The translations under genes were made by a program, and so were the position numbers. The notes under the pieces are model-generated. The model ran no database searches, was not told the origin of the DNA, and saw only the letters and a program-made list of their open reading frames with translations. From positions 62,001 to 126,000 of the forward strand of contig JAGXRK010000063.1 in NCBI GenBank assembly GCA_018335755.1: DNA of 64,000 bases. The letters run 5' to 3'. Shown here in pieces: positions 53,401 to 60,207 of the stretch. This DNA is from Ignavibacterium sp. (lineage in GTDB: Bacteria; Bacteroidota; Ignavibacteria; Ignavibacteriales; Ignavibacteriaceae). Within the stretch, counting starts at the first letter, position 1, and every line of letters begins with the position of its first letter.

Positions 53401-54042
53401 TCAAGTGGAACAACAGTTCTTGATGACGGATATCAGATACTTCCCAGGTACTATGCAACCGATATATTACCTCCGGGAACAATACCTGTTGAACTTACTT
53501 CATTCACTGCTTCAGTTGTCAATGGCAATGTTACTTTAAGCTGGACAACTGCAAGTGAAACAAACAACCGCGGTTTCGAAATTGAAAGAAGTACCAGTGG
53601 GGAATTTGCTGTTATCGGGTTTGTAGAAGGTTCAGGTACATCCCTACAAGAAAAAACATATAGCTATGTTGATCCTAATCTTGCGAGTGGTACCTATAGC
53701 TACAGATTAAAACAAATTGACTTAAATGGCAGTTTTGAATACTCAGGTACAGTTGAAGTAGACGTAACTGCGCCAACTGCATTCGAATTAGCTCAGAATT
53801 ATCCAAATCCATTTAATCCGGCTACAGTAATTGAATACTCAATTGCTTCACCAGTGAATGTAACATTAACAGTTTACACCATTTTGGGTGAACAGGTTGC
53901 TGTTCTTGTTAATAATCAGTTTACTGAAGCTGGAAAATATTCAGTTAATTTCAATGCTTCAAGTCTTGCAAGCGGTACGTACATTTACAGACTGCACGCA
54001 GGCGAATTTGTGTCTGTTAAGAAGATGCTGTTAGCTAAATAA
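50401..54042 (+). CDS. Giant secreted protein: DUF4623-like, beta-helix, OB-fold and T9SS domains
   Basis: This 1213-aa protein has a signal peptide (1-20), a DUF4623-like propeller domain (about 22-345, GNGERGLAYGSVAGNDRVYIVSR-type start), a right-handed beta-helix region (about 365-800; repeated N-N-x-I/V strands), an EF-hand-like segment (DLNGDLIPDRLG) opening an OB-fold domain (about 815-990), a fibronectin-like segment (VELTSFTASV...TASETNNRGFEIERS) and a T9SS type A domain (about 1125-1213). Beta-helices often bind or cleave polysaccharides. No catalytic residues are recognisable. GAGAGG precedes the ATG, and a terminator follows at 54070. Confidence 0.75.
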   Translation: MKKLMYFLVLVLFTASLGYSQVTTLWENSAATSNLPAWFTTGNGERGLAYGSVAGNDRVYIVSRNSTFGNNIYIYNATNGDSVGLLNNTGISGGLFIINDVEVSSNGVIFVSNMTTDASGATNPFKVYRYDAETDIPVTVISYNTTGVVRLGDKFTVTGSTADNSVTIWAASGNTKELYKFTTTDNGLTFTPTIIQLPSLGTVSLGSAAVGPLPNGDFYYNAGGQPAQKFLADGTVIDTVSTGIIATGTNAIRFMSTPTTDEFFATYAYGPTNETGRIVKIPGGDLNLAELVGVTPILGTNSNAGGTGDLSIQLVSPFIYNVYVLGTNNGFGAYQVDLRTPLAGDYYIPQGANPQGFPTLADAVASLNVNGALGTVNFLLDADTLRENTFTFDADLSVDNNVVIKPAPGRDVVLFVTAGPSQGNGIQMIGFNKGYVTFDGSNDGSNSRNLTISTEQDAVAVPFGLNNANADTVALKNLMIKNIVDVPLNFRYGAVINDVGGVFGFHVENCQIGTPEKPVRRDGLAPWGGGATPNSFTFLNNEIYAGVRGITTIYLIDSEIRGNTINLIPTGLTGGTDAYNHGIYITGGQGSIDINENVINCLTKTTNASSYMIGIAFAGNSEGGTDWINIFNNMINIGAADETRSTYGIGLRSSLPMGNLKIYHNTIVTNDNASTLVSYGVGNHTNGTGAVNIDLKNNIIINNHNGNTGSSVIGLIPATSVLVSDYNNLYSTQNLVNFTGTLYADLTAWQATSQDLNSVSKLVNFVSATDLHLTGASIGDFDLAGTGMTEVPFDIDGDLRDANFPYMGADEGNIPLGVITIAEAREDLNGDLIPDRLGQVVTIQGVVISPNYQTTNHSYYIWDGTAGITEILFGTTNPVLNLGDLVSITGEIGQFRGLTQIQPAASSNITFLSAGNPVPGPVVLSIADYMADPEAYEGTLVGFIAVNKVSGTWPSPGGSATIKVTDGTDTVDIRIDSDTDLDDNPEPVWPADLLGLGSQFSSGTTVLDDGYQILPRYYATDILPPGTIPVELTSFTASVVNGNVTLSWTTASETNNRGFEIERSTSGEFAVIGFVEGSGTSLQEKTYSYVDPNLASGTYSYRLKQIDLNGSFEYSGTVEVDVTAPTAFELAQNYPNPFNPATVIEYSIASPVNVTLTVYTILGEQVAVLVNNQFTEAGKYSVNFNASSLASGTYIYRLHAGEFVSVKKMLLAK

Positions 54043-54069
54043 CATTTCTGATTATTGCCAGTCTTATAG

Positions 54070-54101
54070 GCTCACCCGTTATACTGCGGGTGAGCTTTTT
54101 T
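54070..54101 (+). terminator. Rho-independent terminator
   Basis: A perfect 9-bp stem (GCTCACCCG 54070-54078 with CGGGTGAGC 54087-54095) with an 8-base loop is followed by six Ts (54096-54101). It lies 28 bases after the stop of the giant T9SS gene and ends that transcript. The following stretch to 54266 shows no gene. Confidence 0.92.
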
Positions 54102-54266
54102 AATTAGCAGGTTTAATTATTTAACTATATATCAAATTATTACACTATTCAACTACTCAAGGTTTATATTAAACTCTTTACTATGTTGTTTCGGTAGGAA
54201 TTATAAATAAAAAATGGGAACGATTATTGTACCATTAAATATAAACATTCTATATACGGGAGATAA

Positions 54267-54623
54267 ATGCATCAGGACGATTTTTCTTTTGAAATAATTA
54301 ACGACGTAGTTGTTGAAAAGATACACTTTACCAGGGCTACTCAAAAAGAATCAAACATCTTTAAAGGCAGGCTTGATAAATACTTATTATTAAAATATTA
54401 TAAAATAATTATTGATCTTTCAGAATGCAGCTTTATTGACTCCACTTTTCTTGGCGTGATGGTAGTTTCCTTGAAAAAAGTCTTTGAAAAAGGCGGAGAG
54501 ATCAAGTTCGTTATAAATAACGATGCTTTGATGAAAACAATTAAGGATATAAAACTTGATCGGGTTTTTAATATTTATCAGACTGCTGGCGATGCCTTAA
54601 AAAGTTTTGAGGACCATTTCTAA
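54267..54623 (+). CDS. STAS-domain protein (anti-sigma-factor antagonist-like)
   Basis: This 118-aa protein is a single STAS domain. The L-S-E-C-S-F-I-D-S-T-F-L-G-V-M-V segment carries the D-S-[ST] motif whose Ser is phosphorylated by the partner kinase in SpoIIAA/RsbV-type proteins, and G-G-E-I-K-F-V is the next strand. A GGGAGA ribosome site lies seven bases before the ATG. No kinase or sigma factor gene is adjacent, so its partner lies elsewhere. It is preceded by a terminator, so it is a separate transcription unit. Confidence 0.85.
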   Translation: MHQDDFSFEIINDVVVEKIHFTRATQKESNIFKGRLDKYLLLKYYKIIIDLSECSFIDSTFLGVMVVSLKKVFEKGGEIKFVINNDALMKTIKDIKLDRVFNIYQTAGDALKSFEDHF

Positions 54624-54737
54624 ATTCTCAATTCAATTCACAGACTAATTATTTTAATACACTCATTTTACTTCTCAGATTGATTTTAAGCCGTTTTTTA
54701 ATTGGCACTGACCTTGGGCTTATTATCCTGAGGAATA

Positions 54738-54851
54738 ATGAGTACACTTACAATTATAATATCTGTATTGGTTTTAGCAGTCCTGCTTACTGTAATTATT
54801 ATTGCAGTTAAGAAGGAAGAAAAAAAGGACATTGACAAATTGTTTCTTTGA
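54738..54851 (+). CDS. Small single-pass membrane protein, 37 aa
   Basis: ATG 54738 with GAGG six bases upstream opens a 37-codon frame. Residues 4-25 are an unbroken hydrophobic helix (TIIISVLVLAVLLTVIIIAV), followed by a charged cytoplasmic-type tail (KKEEKKDIDK). The design is typical of small membrane proteins overlooked by annotation. The 359-base gap between 54623 and 54983 holds nothing else I can support. An antisense frame over the same stretch looks like a shadow. Confidence 0.5.
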   Translation: MSTLTIIISVLVLAVLLTVIIIAVKKEEKKDIDKLFL

Positions 54852-54982
54852 CCTTGTTTGATATATAGTATTTCCCTGTATCCCATCTTTTATGACCCTT
54901 TTTTTATTATTTAATCATTAAAAATGTCACTATTTTATGTTTAGAAACACTTATTACCATAAACTAAAAAAGGAGATATTTT

Positions 54983-55420
54983 ATGAAACAGAAATTCTCG
55001 TTCGTTTTTTTCAGTAAATCAATATTGTTAGCTTTTTCTTTAGTAATAACTTCATGCTCTGAAGAAAGTACAACCGAACCTACTCCAACTCCCTCAAATG
55101 CTCCTATGGCCAAATTATCAGATATACAGTCAAAAGTATTTAATATAAGCTGTGCCACAGCTAATTGTCACGCTTCAGGCACTGCAGCAGGAGGTCTTAT
55201 TTTATCAGATGGCCAGTCATATAATAGTTTAATAAATGTGGAAAGTATATTGTACCCGGGAGTTAAAAGGGTTGACGAAGGAAATAGTGAAGAAAGCTTG
55301 TTAATCCAAATAATTAAAGGCACGAAAACTCCCAGAATGCCTCTTAATGCTTCACCTCTATCGGCGGCAGTAATTGATTCTATTGCAAAGTGGATTGATG
55401 AGGGAGCATTAAATAACTAA
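54983..55420 (+). CDS. Cytochrome c-like lipoprotein with CX4CH heme motif
   Basis: This 145-aa protein starts with a lipoprotein signal (lipobox V-I-T-S-C, Cys25) and a Thr/Pro-rich linker. The body has C-A-T-A-N-C-H (Cys57, Cys62, His63), a heme c site with four residues rather than two between the cysteines, followed by G-G-L-I-L-S-D-G, E-E-S-L-L-I-Q-I-I-K-G, P-R-M-P-L (possible Met ligand) and I-A-K-W-I-D-E-G-A. The pattern recalls planctomycete-type (PSD1-like) cytochrome domains. An AAGGAGATA site precedes the ATG. Surface or periplasmic electron transfer is likely, and the partner is unknown. Confidence 0.75.
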   Translation: MKQKFSFVFFSKSILLAFSLVITSCSEESTTEPTPTPSNAPMAKLSDIQSKVFNISCATANCHASGTAAGGLILSDGQSYNSLINVESILYPGVKRVDEGNSEESLLIQIIKGTKTPRMPLNASPLSAAVIDSIAKWIDEGALNN

Positions 55421-55526
55421 GGATTTATTAGATAACTAAATGATTTAAAATTCCTGAGTGTTGAATCTCTTATATCCTGTTTTTGTTTTTTAACCATAGT
55501 CAACTCCTTTCAGGAAGAGACAATAC

Positions 55527-55558
55527 AAAAAAACCCCGCATTTTCAGCAGGGTTTTTT
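55527..55558. terminator. Bidirectional terminator between convergent genes
   Basis: ACCC-C-GC (55533-55539) pairs imperfectly with GC-A-GGGT (55547-55553) around a 7-base loop. Seven As (55527-55533) lie on the left and six Ts (55553-55558) on the right, so both strands have a stem followed by a T-run. It serves the plus-strand cytochrome gene and the minus-strand propeller gene. Confidence 0.85.
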
Positions 55559-55580
55559 GTAAAAGATAGCTTCGGAAATT

Positions 55581-56891
55581 TTACTTCAAGAGAACCATCT
55601 TATTTGTTAATAGATTACCATTGGAAGACAACTGGTAAACATAAGTACCTGAAGAAAGATTTGCGGCATTAAAATTAACTGTATGAGCACCGCTTGTCAT
55701 TTCATTGTTAACCAAAGTTGCTACTTCCCTGCCGAGCATATCATAAACCTTTAAGGTTACAAACCCGCTTGACGGTAATTCGAACGAAATCTTTGTTGAT
55801 GGGTTAAAAGGATTAGGATAGTTTTGCGAGAGTTTATATCCGTTAACTACTATCTGACCCTCTTCATCAACACTTGTCCAGTTTGGATTTTCGAATCTCT
55901 GGATCAGCGGATAGTCGCTGGCACCAAAACAAGTAGCATATGCATACCTGTAATCGGGGCTGAAAGCCAGTCCGCGATTTCTTTCATTTGGACTTGCCGG
56001 AGTATTGAACTGCCAGATCAAACTGTCTACTACTTCTTTTGTTTCAACATTCCATGCATAATATGCACCAGGTGCATAATTAGTTACTACACCGGGATAT
56101 TGATTTGGAAGATCGTTGTACGAACCAGCAGATATCCAAAGAACTGAATTATCAGGTGACCATCTGAAAGATTCTGAATCAAATCCCTGAGCCATTGAAT
56201 CTTTTAATTCCCAGGGAGAAAATTCGTCATTTCTTGAGATTATATAGATTTGATGGTTTGTATATCCACCCCAATAAACTGAATTTCCTTCCGGACCTGC
56301 TTCAAAATCACGTGAGAATCCAATTGATGCATCAAGCACTGTTTCTAAAAAGAGGAAAGCAGGAGAATATAACTTAATAGGCTGTGGAGGAATAACGTGA
56401 GCAGAGAACATGTTGTTGGCATCATCAACAGCTACAGCTGTTAGAGTTACTTCATCCGTAGGTGTAACTTTTGCTATACCTTCACCGGTTTGATAATCTA
56501 TTCTAAAAACTTCATCGAAAAATGAAGCGAGAATATTACCATCAGCATCTTCTTTAATACCTCTGCCGCTGTTAAATAAAGTATCAGTTACACCGCCAAT
56601 AGTTACAGTTTGAATTGGAGAAAAAGGTGCCGGTGTTCCGTCAGGGAAAAACACATAAAGCGCTCTTGTGTTGACTGTATCACCTGTACCGGTTACTATT
56701 GGTTCTGTTGCACCAAATGGCTGAAACCAAACTTTACCATCAGGGTCAACAGCTATTCCGTGACCACCTGTACTGGTTCCCAAAAGGAAATTATCATCAG
56801 GAAAATTTCCAAGAGGTGTCCAGTACTGTGAGAATGCAGTACCAACTGCAAATAGAACGAACAGAGAAACTAGTCCTACAAATTTTTTCAT
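55581..56891 (-). CDS. Secreted beta-propeller-like protein with T9SS sorting domain
   Basis: This 436-aa protein has a signal peptide (1-21), a propeller-like body (about 25-345; GHGIAVDPDGKVWFQPFG, G-R-G-I-K-E-D-A-D-G-N-I-L-A-S-F and F-S-P-D-Y-R-Y-A-Y-A-T type blades) and a T9SS type A domain (about 350-436; S-Q-N-Y-P-N-P-F-N-P, KVYDMLG, LSSGTYVYQL). It ends the second receptor module and corresponds to the propeller gene at 31599 in the first. Surface binding or sensing of a ligand is possible. No enzyme motif is seen. Confidence 0.78.
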   Translation of the reverse strand: MKKFVGLVSLFVLFAVGTAFSQYWTPLGNFPDDNFLLGTSTGGHGIAVDPDGKVWFQPFGATEPIVTGTGDTVNTRALYVFFPDGTPAPFSPIQTVTIGGVTDTLFNSGRGIKEDADGNILASFFDEVFRIDYQTGEGIAKVTPTDEVTLTAVAVDDANNMFSAHVIPPQPIKLYSPAFLFLETVLDASIGFSRDFEAGPEGNSVYWGGYTNHQIYIISRNDEFSPWELKDSMAQGFDSESFRWSPDNSVLWISAGSYNDLPNQYPGVVTNYAPGAYYAWNVETKEVVDSLIWQFNTPASPNERNRGLAFSPDYRYAYATCFGASDYPLIQRFENPNWTSVDEEGQIVVNGYKLSQNYPNPFNPSTKISFELPSSGFVTLKVYDMLGREVATLVNNEMTSGAHTVNFNAANLSSGTYVYQLSSNGNLLTNKMVLLK

Positions 56892-56955
56892 AAAAAGTAC
56901 TCCTTATATTGTGATTATATTGATTAGTCGTCTCAGACTAAATATTAATTATTAA

Positions 56956-58161
56956 TTACTGATTATAATATTCAGCACCAGGTTTTTGAATATCAACCCA
57001 TAAAACCGTCTGATTTAGACCTGAACCTGCAGCACGGGTTAAAAACAATTTGTTGCCCTGAGGCCAGTACATCGAAATTATTTCATCGCCTAAAATCACA
57101 CCTTCGTATAGAGATTCCGAAGATCCGTCTGGTTTAACAACAATTACTGGATTTGGTTTTTTATTTGTGCCTAAATATAAATCTCCATCTTGCGAAAAAG
57201 TCATTGTATTTGTTCTTACACTCGGATAATTATTTGTTAATTCAAAAAATAATTCCTCAGCACCCAAATCACCAGTTGCATCTACGGGCATCCGCCAAAC
57301 ACCTTGAACACCCGATTTTAATCCAGCCACATAAAGGTAATTATTAAATACTCTAACTGCATTTAGTTGTGCGACAAAAGGATACTCTGTTACTGAAAGA
57401 TCCTGTTTGATTTTAAAAATTACATTATTAGCACCAACAGCCCAAAGATTTGTATTCTGATCAAAATCAAAATCCTTTAGAAAAGTACCGGCAGGCGCAA
57501 GACCCCAAGGCGGATTTGGAGGAGTAACACCTTCATTTACTTTCCAAATACCACGAAGATTTTTCGAAGCAAAAATATCGCCGTTACTAAAATATCTCAA
57601 AGCATCCCATTTTGTTTCTGCACCTTTAGGTACAAATTCGGATATTTGTTTATCGGGTGTAACTTTATAAATTCCCTGACCCTGTAATGATGCAAGCAGG
57701 TTACCGCTATTATCAAAAGTTATTGCAAATGGTAACTGATTATTGTTAGGATCAAACGCAAAATATTCAGCAACGCCGGGATCTATTTTATAACTGAATA
57801 CATTACTGAAATTCTCGACCTTGAAGGATGCAACTTTAATTTCCACAGCATCCCCTGTTACCAGCGGCACTTTTACACGAATCTGAGTTGTAGTGGCACT
57901 TATCATAACACCCTTTACCCCATTAAAATAAACCGAATTTTCTTGCGGATTTGAAGAAAAGTTCAGCCCATTAAGGGTAATTGTTGTAATTCCTGCTAAA
58001 GCCTGCTTGTCAGAATCAATGGAATTAATAACAGGAGCAGGTTTATCCTCATTTACAAAGGTAGGCCACAGACCAGGCTCGGGATCATCACCGCAACCGA
58101 CAAATGACAAAAGACTTAAACTTAAAACTATACTGCTGAATATGTAAAACTTTTTCATCAT
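56956..58161 (-). CDS. TIG/IPT-domain lipoprotein with propeller-like C-terminus
   Basis: This 401-aa protein has a lipoprotein signal (lipobox F-V-G-C, Cys23), an IPT/TIG immunoglobulin-like domain (about 45-125; PVINSIDSDKQALAGITTIT, V-Y-F-N-G-V-K-G) and an NHL/SMP-30-like propeller (about 130-395; repeated G-N-L-L-A-S-L, F-D-F-D-Q-N-T-N-L-W-A-V). TIG-propeller lipoproteins accompany SusC/SusD-type systems in Bacteroidota as surface glycan-binding proteins. It is located between the PorV/PorQ gene and the T9SS propeller gene, in operon. Confidence 0.78.
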   Translation of the reverse strand: MMKKFYIFSSIVLSLSLLSFVGCGDDPEPGLWPTFVNEDKPAPVINSIDSDKQALAGITTITLNGLNFSSNPQENSVYFNGVKGVMISATTTQIRVKVPLVTGDAVEIKVASFKVENFSNVFSYKIDPGVAEYFAFDPNNNQLPFAITFDNSGNLLASLQGQGIYKVTPDKQISEFVPKGAETKWDALRYFSNGDIFASKNLRGIWKVNEGVTPPNPPWGLAPAGTFLKDFDFDQNTNLWAVGANNVIFKIKQDLSVTEYPFVAQLNAVRVFNNYLYVAGLKSGVQGVWRMPVDATGDLGAEELFFELTNNYPSVRTNTMTFSQDGDLYLGTNKKPNPVIVVKPDGSSESLYEGVILGDEIISMYWPQGNKLFLTRAAGSGLNQTVLWVDIQKPGAEYYNQ

Positions 58162-58184
58162 GGTTTTTCTCTATGATAAAATGA

Positions 58185-59201
58185 TTAATAACCGATATTG
58201 ATTGATACTCTGTGAACATCACTGAATATTCCAAATGGAGTATAAGAGTAATCAACCGCGAATTTAAAATCTGAAAACTGCTGTTTAAAGCCTACACCAG
58301 CACTGAATTCCTGTTCATCAGTAGGGAAAGTGTATCCGCCTCTGAGAGAAAATGTATTCATGAAGGTGTATTCTGCACCTACGGATACCTGTTCCGGATA
58401 ATCCCTTGGGTGAGCTGCATCAACTGCAACTAATAATGAATGCATATCCGGATTAACTGATGTTAAGTCCATAGCATTTATTGACATACCAATTCTGAAT
58501 GTAAGAGGCAGCTGAAAGTTGTCATCCTTATATCTTATTTCGGTTGAGAAGTTTCTTACACTCATACCAAAATTAAGACTCTTAAACCCAGTATGATAAA
58601 GAATACCGAAGTCAAATGCTGCAACATCAACCTTAAACTCTTCAGTTAACCTGCCGCCTCCCGGGTCGAATCCGGTTACTGCAGTACCCATAGACTGACG
58701 AACATACTTAATGTTACCACCGACCATGAACTTTTCAGACAGCTGGTTTGCATAACCAATACCTATAGCCATAGCGGTTGGTTTGAATGTTCCTACATCC
58801 AGATATCCGTCGTCATTAGGAGCAATTATGGTACCTAAAAACTCACCGTAATCTACTGCAACAAGGGAAACACCAAAAACTCCGTAATCACCATCAAACA
58901 GGTTCAGAGCTGCAGTTCCATATAGATAATTTATATCTGCAATCCACCTTGTTGTACCGAAAGCAAAATCACTGTAACCCTGCATTTCAGCCATTGCTGA
59001 TGGATTATAAAGCATTGATGTTGAATTAGACATCAAAGACGTTACTGCATCACTCATTGCACTGGAACGTGGATCGAGTGAAACACTAAGAAACTTCATA
59101 CCGGACTGTGCCAGTTTATTTCTTTCCTGAGCAATTGTTTCAGTTGGAAAAACTGCAGCAAGAATAAAAGTAAAAACTAAAAGTAAACTAATTTTTTTCA
59201 T
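58185..59201 (-). CDS. PorV/PorQ family outer-membrane protein
   Basis: This 338-aa protein has a signal peptide (1-24), then the family signature GMKFLSVSLDPRSSAMSDAV and Y-N-P-S-A-M-A-E-M, and ends in a barrel strand (V-H-R-V-S-I-N-I-G-Y). It is a paralog of the protein at 25519 and occupies the equivalent spot, downstream of receptor and ~690-aa secreted protein. PorV delivers T9SS cargo at the outer membrane. Having two copies each tied to a receptor cluster suggests dedicated partners (inference). Confidence 0.85.
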   Translation of the reverse strand: MKKISLLLVFTFILAAVFPTETIAQERNKLAQSGMKFLSVSLDPRSSAMSDAVTSLMSNSTSMLYNPSAMAEMQGYSDFAFGTTRWIADINYLYGTAALNLFDGDYGVFGVSLVAVDYGEFLGTIIAPNDDGYLDVGTFKPTAMAIGIGYANQLSEKFMVGGNIKYVRQSMGTAVTGFDPGGGRLTEEFKVDVAAFDFGILYHTGFKSLNFGMSVRNFSTEIRYKDDNFQLPLTFRIGMSINAMDLTSVNPDMHSLLVAVDAAHPRDYPEQVSVGAEYTFMNTFSLRGGYTFPTDEQEFSAGVGFKQQFSDFKFAVDYSYTPFGIFSDVHRVSINIGY

Positions 59202-59248
59202 GTAAATACCTATTTCTTTTCTAATTTTACACGAATGGATTTATTTTT

Positions 59249-60166
59249 TTACTCAACTAAATCCACTTTAATAATTGCATCACCAGTTGGCAATGTTGCA
59301 TTGGCATTAGCCATTGAATAACTTACCCCGCTTTGAGCAGGATTAGGCACAGTGCCTTCAAAAATTATAATTCCTGCTGAAGTACCAGCATTCCTGTTAT
59401 CATTAATTTCCATTGTAATATAAACTTTTGCTCCTGATAGATTCAGAGGAAAAGTTAAACCGGCAGGCGCGTTAATAAGAAAATCCTCACCTGGAAATGG
59501 CAATGGATCTAAAGTGCTGCCGTATTCGTCTAATTGATCAATTCCCCTTGGAGAACTGAATCTTCCTGTTGAAACCAGAACTCCGTTTACTTCAACCCAG
59601 CCTTCGTATCTCCAGCCGCCATATAATTCAGGAAGGTCTAAACCAGCAGTTATAGTTTGATTAACTGAATCAACAAACCATATACCACTGAGAGGCGTTG
59701 CGTTTGAACTGTCTGTGGGGGTCAGTAAATTAAAAACGGCAGATGAATTATCAACACTAAAAACATTTTCTCCAAATCCAACATTGCAGCTGGCGTTAGC
59801 AAACCTGCCTCCAAGAATCTTTCTGCTGTTTGCCGGAATTGTTGGCGGTAAGGTATCAAGGAGGGTTTTCCTTTCAACAGTAATCCAAAAAAGTTGTGCT
59901 GTTTGAAGCATTCTGACCGGTTTTTCAGATTTATATGAAAGATTTCCGTTTACTGCATCACCGGAGAAGAGAATAACCGGTTGAGATTGTGACGTATCTT
60001 CATTCTCAAACCAGGCCACAAAAGCCATTGTATCTGGAATTGCAGGTAAACCAGATAAATTAAACTCAATAGTTGCACTATCCAGAGTATCGCTGTTTTC
60101 AAAATAGTCACAAGCAGTAAGAAATAGTAGTGATATTCCGAAAAGCATTAATAATTTTTTATTCAT
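59249..60166 (-). CDS. Lipoprotein with an RskA-like beta domain
   Basis: This 305-aa protein has a lipoprotein signal (lipobox L-T-A-C, Cys19). The body is beta-rich, and the segment G-G-W-R-Y-E-G-W-V-E-V-N-G-V-L-V-S-T-G-R-F recalls the extracytoplasmic domain of anti-sigma-K-type (RskA) proteins, though no transmembrane anti-sigma region is present. Function is unknown. It sits between the ~690-aa secreted protein and the PorV/PorQ gene, in operon. The first module has no equivalent gene. Confidence 0.6.
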   Translation of the reverse strand: MNKKLLMLFGISLLFLTACDYFENSDTLDSATIEFNLSGLPAIPDTMAFVAWFENEDTSQSQPVILFSGDAVNGNLSYKSEKPVRMLQTAQLFWITVERKTLLDTLPPTIPANSRKILGGRFANASCNVGFGENVFSVDNSSAVFNLLTPTDSSNATPLSGIWFVDSVNQTITAGLDLPELYGGWRYEGWVEVNGVLVSTGRFSSPRGIDQLDEYGSTLDPLPFPGEDFLINAPAGLTFPLNLSGAKVYITMEINDNRNAGTSAGIIIFEGTVPNPAQSGVSYSMANANATLPTGDAIIKVDLVE

Positions 60167-60207
60167 TTTAATAACCTTTTTTATAAGATATTAACTGACA
60201 TTTATTT

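Noticed and set aside
54698..54886. Minus-strand 62-codon frame opposite the small membrane protein
   Set aside because: No ribosome site or family; it mirrors the plus-strand frame with the better start signal.
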